From contig NC_039323.1 of assembly GCF_900246225.1 (NCBI RefSeq), forward strand, positions 22,640,112-22,704,111: a DNA stretch of 64,000 nt, written 5' to 3'. The stretch comes from Astatotilapia calliptera (taxonomy: Eukaryota > Chordata > Actinopteri > Cichliformes > Cichlidae). Below, piece after piece: positions 59,894 to 64,000 of this stretch. The notes below the pieces were generated by a model. That model saw only the letters and a program-made list of their open reading frames with translations, had not been told where the DNA came from and searched no databases. Made by a program: the position numbers and the translations under genes. Numbering within the stretch: the first letter of the stretch is position 1; each line of letters begins with the position of its first letter.

Positions 59894-61310
59894 CACATAT
59901 ACGTTTTTCACCACCTCCCTGGGTACTTGTACTCCTAGGTGGAAATAAAAGGATGATAATCATCTCTAATCAACCCTTGTTAAGCCAAAGTTGAATCTCT
60001 TATTCACCAAACACTGCATCTTTGTTTGCAAAAGAAGAAACTGTCTCCCTTTTTCTTTCTAGTGTGTGTCTTTGGCCTCAGACCCATTTGCAGATATTTT
60101 ACAATCTTGTATTTTTAGCTGATATTCCTGGCAAGGCTTTGACAGTTGGTAGATCACCCAAATCTACGGAAATGGAAGCCAGTGGCTTTGTCATAGACTG
60201 TCAGCAGCAGCGACAGATGCTTGGCTTTATGTACAATAGAAACTGCCAGACCAAGAGAATGATCCCGTCTTATTTGCTCCGTCAGCTAAAAAAAAAAAAT
60301 CCTCCGCCTTGCTGCTAGGAATTTGCTTAAAGCTTTTTTTGCAACTTTGTCAAGAAAACTGGAGTAGGGAGTGTGCCACCACAGGGACCTTAGTCTTTGA
60401 AGTTGGGTTTGAGGCAAGGATGTCTTTCTCTTTTGGGATCCAAAGACAGAATCCTTCAGAAATGAAGAATCCAATTAAAGAATTGGAAAAGACCAGAGAA
60501 AACTGGCTAAATGCTTCATGGAGACCATATACACCACAAGCAACATTTATAAAGCTCTGAAATCAAGGAATGGAAAGCAGAGATAAGTAGGCATAAGTGA
60601 TCCCTCCCTCCTCTTACCGAGGAACTCCAGCTTTTTAATTCAGGATCTATCAATAGTTGGGTCGAATGAGGTCATGTTTACTCATCATCATAACTATAAC
60701 GTAAAGGGGGGAAAAAAAGGTGAAACACGCAGAAGAAGAGAGGACGGTTTGCATGGTGTGAGGAAGAGAGGAGCAGGGTAAACATGCTATTCATAGCTTC
60801 AGTGATATCGGGGAGCATTTTCTGAATAGATCTGAAATGAAATGAAAAGCAGGAGAAAGACTGAGGCACGGGAGGGCCTGGCTCAGTGATTTCAGATGAC
60901 ATTTAGTGTGAACTTTCTCTCATAGAGACAGAAAGAAGCGGAGGCTCATTATGAGTGTTTCAAAGTAACAACAAACTACTGGAAGTAATGCCAATCGAGG
61001 CGGCCTAAATGTCATCATGCCCTTATTCTTTTATTTCCTCTCACACCTAAAGTCAGGGGAAAAAGCGGCAAGGCGTGGATTGTTTTTTTTCAGCTAGGAC
61101 AAGCTGTGTTTGGTTTCAGATGTTTGGTGAGCAGATGTTTTGGTGATTATGATGCTGAGACAGCCTGTGTTTGCTTGCCCTCATCCGAGGAGGGTCGAAT
61201 ATTCGGGGAAGGGGGTCGTAAAAATTGTGGCATGTGACTTGAGGGTGATCTTTTTAGCCCCAGGCCACACACTGCCTGAGAGTTGATCGTCCTTCTGCTC
61301 TTTCCCACAG

Positions 61311-61444
61311 CGAGAAAAGCTGATCCACGAGCTAGAGGAAGAGCGACGCCTGCGACTGGAGAGCGAGAAGCGTCTCCGGGAAGTGACGGAGGAGTCCGAG
61401 CTGGGTCAGGCGCAGGTGGTTTCACTGCAGCTGCAATTCTCCAG
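61311..61444 (+). CDS. nckap5: nckap5 internal coding exon (N-terminal coiled coil, part 3)
   Basis: A 134-nt exon between acceptor ctgctctttcccacag and donor gtaaaag. In phase 0, following the previous exon, it reads REKLIHELEEERRLRLESEK, then RLREVTEESELGQAQ, then VVSLQLQFS, ending two bases into the next codon. Mammalian NCKAP5 carries EKLIHELEEER, a closely matching SEKRLQEV run and QQQFSR in the same order, so order, spacing and phase all agree. The acidic and basic heptads continue the dimerising coiled coil upstream of the region shared with NCKAP5L. The following exon, expected to start with residues like MEETVR, was not found before the window ends. Confidence 0.92.
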
Positions 61445-61697
61445 GTAAAAGAACCCAGGAGCACAGAGCGGGCTTTAAATCCCATTTTTCAGCCCTCACT
61501 CATTACGTTTGAACAATAGGAATAAATAAAAACAAATAGAGGACGAATTACAAAGTTGCTATGATACTGATCCTGTTTATTCAGCATCAGCAAATATTGT
61601 ATTCAGCCCTCTGTAACCCTGTGTGGGAGGTGATGAAAAGTACGAGCGTCTATAAAATGATTGTGTTTCACTTGAGTGATTTGATCTCCTTTTTATG

Positions 61698-62577
61698 CAG
61701 TGCTGTGAAAAAGTATTTGCCCCCCACCTCATTTCTTTGTTGTTTGTCTAGTTGTTTTACCCTGAGTAAGTACAAAATTCAGTTTTTCTTTGATGATTAA
61801 CCACATTTGTTAGAAAGCTGAGTTCAGTTTCACAAGACTCACTCAGGCTTGGTTACTGGCAGCCCTGTTGAATCCAGAAACCACTTAAAATAGAACCTGT
61901 CTGAGAAAGTGAAGCAGGTTAAAAGACCTCAAACAGCAACACATCAGGCCACGATCTAAAGAGCTGAGAAACAAAGGCACTGACATGTGTCAGTGGAAAG
62001 GGTTAGAAAGCCATTTCTAAGGTTTTGTAACTCCAATGAACCACAGTGAGAGCCATTATACACACATGGAGAAAACTTGTATCAGTGGCGAGTGACCAGC
62101 CTACCAAAATTACTGCACCAGAACAACATTAAAGAACCACAGGCCTCACTTTGAACTTTGACCTCGGTTAAGGTCAAAGTTCACATTTCACATTTACCAA
62201 AAACATCTTGAAAAGAAGAAAATATTCTGTGGACTGACGAGACAAAAGCTGAACTTTGTGGAAGGTTTGGGTCCTTTTACATCTGACATAAAACTAACAG
62301 CATTTCATAAGACTGGACCAAAATTCATCCGCAATGATGTGAAAGATTCACCTGCACTTATCACTGAAGCTCGATTGCAGTTCTTGCTGCGAAGGGCGGA
62401 ACAACTACTTTTTAAGTTTATGGGCATTAACAAGTAGGTTTGGATAACTGTTGTCCCTTATCCATTTCTTTGTTTAATATTCAAATTTGCTTTGTTATCT
62501 GAAACATGAAAGTGTGACAAATTTGCAAAAAAACCCTCAGAAATCAGGAAGGAGGCAGATACTTTTTCACGGCACAG
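61698..62577. mobile_element. Tc1/mariner-type non-autonomous transposon (MITE)
   Basis: About 880 bp with imperfect terminal inverted repeats: gctgtgaaaaagtatttgcc at the left and, inverted at the right, gccgtgaaaaagtatctgcc. The interior has decayed transposase-like scraps (gactgacgagacaaaagctg, a common Tc1 word) but no frame. TA flanks the right end; the left flank is less clear. It carries an unusual 13-bp-arm palindrome at 62152-62183. Confidence 0.8.
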
Positions 62578-63774
62578 TATCTGTAACATTTTAAAGAAGA
62601 AAAATTTTACTTCTTAACCCCATTTAAGGGCAACCACCCACACATAAATCCTTGAACTGCTTTTCCATTTATTTTCTGTTCTTATTTGAGACTTTATGGA
62701 TGTGTCGGACACCACGCTAGATGAATAATCCTTGGGTAATAAAAGGTTTTAAAGAGATGACCTCACACGCTTTCCTTTCACTAAACTGCAGGTCATCACA
62801 AGCCATCTGCAAGAAATTGTAATCAGTGAAGAAATGCGCTTAATCCTTCAGAGGTTTGACTTATTTCGAGTCCCTTGCATTACTTGTTGTCCTACTTTCA
62901 TTTGAAAAGGCCAAAGCATCTGGTCATCGAGTAATTATTGTCTCTTTGCTGTAAAAGTTATGACAGGAGTTTGAGTAGATTTTACTCAAAGTCTGTAGCT
63001 CGGAGTCAGAGTCTGGACTCAGAGACCCCTGGATGTTTTTTCCTCTCTGGTTTGAACTCTGTTGCCCTGGAAAAGGGCACCTGTGTTCACTTTTTTTTTT
63101 TTTTTTAACTTTTCATTCACGAAGGAAAAATGAGCCATGCTAGACTTTTCTGTCTTCTAAAATATGTCTTTACCAGAGGCTTAATAAAACTGGACTTTTG
63201 GACCCAATGCTAAGAAAAAACGATAGATGTGCAAGAGTGAAGAATCTCAACTCCCATATTCTTTATAAAAGTGCATTTAAAAGTATTGAAAGCTATGTCC
63301 ACACAGAAAGCATTCACAGTGACATTCAGCGAATTCAGGGGGAAAAATACTGATTTCCTAGTCAGATACCTGAATGACCTCCCCTGGCTCCTTTCGATGT
63401 GGAGGAGTAGCAGCTGTACTGTCTAAGATACTTAAACTCATCCACCCTTGACAACAACTCCTTCCAGACCCAAAGTGGGCATTCCACCCTTTTCTAGCTG
63501 AGAATCATGGTCATAGGGTTAAAAAGATATTGCAGACAATACTGAGTATAGTTGTATGGAACAATACAGCCAGTTCCTGATTTCTATTCTGATCAATGCT
63601 ATCACCCAGCAGACAACCAACAAACACGACTGGGTCAGACATGCAATGAAAAGGGTGAGCTGGGATTGAGGTGGGTTGCAAAGCAGCTTGCAGAGGCAGC
63701 AAAAAAACGGAGCCAGGTTAGGCCAAAATTGGCACGGTGAAGATTCCAATCTGTCCCAATGCAGCTTTTGAGTT

Positions 63775-63915
63775 AGTAGTGCTTTTCTACTCTATTTGAG
63801 CACTCAAAGCGCTTCCTTACTACAAACGTCATTCAAACAAGTACCCTTTTCTATACCTGTGCACTTTTAACCCAACAGCTCGGGGGTTCAGTATCTTGTC
63901 GAAGGATATTTTGGC
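63775..63915 (+). repeat. Dispersed repeat fragment B
   Basis: ttctactctatttgagcact, caaagcgcttccttactac and cgtcattcaaac parallel the fragment at 39.70-39.80 kb. The continuation (gttcagtatcttgtcgaagg) suggests a SINE-like body read in reverse. Confidence 0.55.
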
Positions 63916-64000
63916 ATGTGGACTAGAGGAGCCACAGCCACCAACCATCACTGTACTAAGCCTTTGCCTGGGTACTGAGTTTAACCCTTTGCTCCAATTT

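Larger units (their letters stand above)
61445..64000 (+). other. nckap5: Start of next nckap5 intron
   Basis: Begins with donor gtaaaag and runs past the window edge. It contains a Tc1/mariner-type MITE (61698-62577), a T17-18 tract near 63.09 kb and a dispersed-repeat fragment at about 63.775-63.915 kb. No further exon was recognised. The short frames at 63.5-63.75 kb have no recognisable product. Confidence 0.8.

Overview
This is vertebrate, almost certainly teleost fish, intronic DNA. Gene density is very low, many (CA)n tracts are present, and the mobile elements are of typical fish kinds: L2/CR1-like and RTE-like LINEs, decayed Tc1-like transposons, tRNA-derived SINEs and a solo LTR. 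A percomorph (cichlid-like) genome would fit, but the species cannot be fixed from sequence alone.

Only one host gene is recognised. Three plus-strand coding exons (10884-10957, 48639-48702, 61311-61444) join in matching phase into a coiled-coil segment that I recognise as the N-terminal part of NCKAP5 (Nck-associated protein 5). The gene continues past the right edge. The first codons are not in these exons, so the gene probably also starts left of the window or in an upstream exon I could not find. The introns are about 37.7 kb and 12.6 kb.

Layout: 1-10.9 kb is upstream or intronic sequence with one Tc1 relic (7.2-8.1 kb). Intron 10.96-48.6 kb holds several Tc1-derived copies (one carrying a nested solo LTR at 16532-17111), long CA microsatellites, a C-tract and GA-rich candidate promoter/first exon (about 26.1-26.6 kb), three antisense LINEs at 31.2-39.6 kb (one with a long open EN-RT frame), a candidate recursive splice site at 45.4 kb and a tRNA-derived SINE at 47.2 kb. 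Intron 48.7-61.3 kb holds a foldback element, a convergent SINE pair, a LINE RT fragment, a 126-bp AT microsatellite and a Tc1 derivative. After the last exon there is a Tc1-type MITE with an unusual internal palindrome.

Most other open frames of 60-220 codons lie in repeats or low-complexity DNA and show no recognisable protein. No prokaryotic-type system, CRISPR array, rRNA or functional tRNA gene was seen. Exon identity rests on remembered similarity to mammalian NCKAP5 and on splice phase. TE families are assigned from motifs, and edges marked approximate are by eye.
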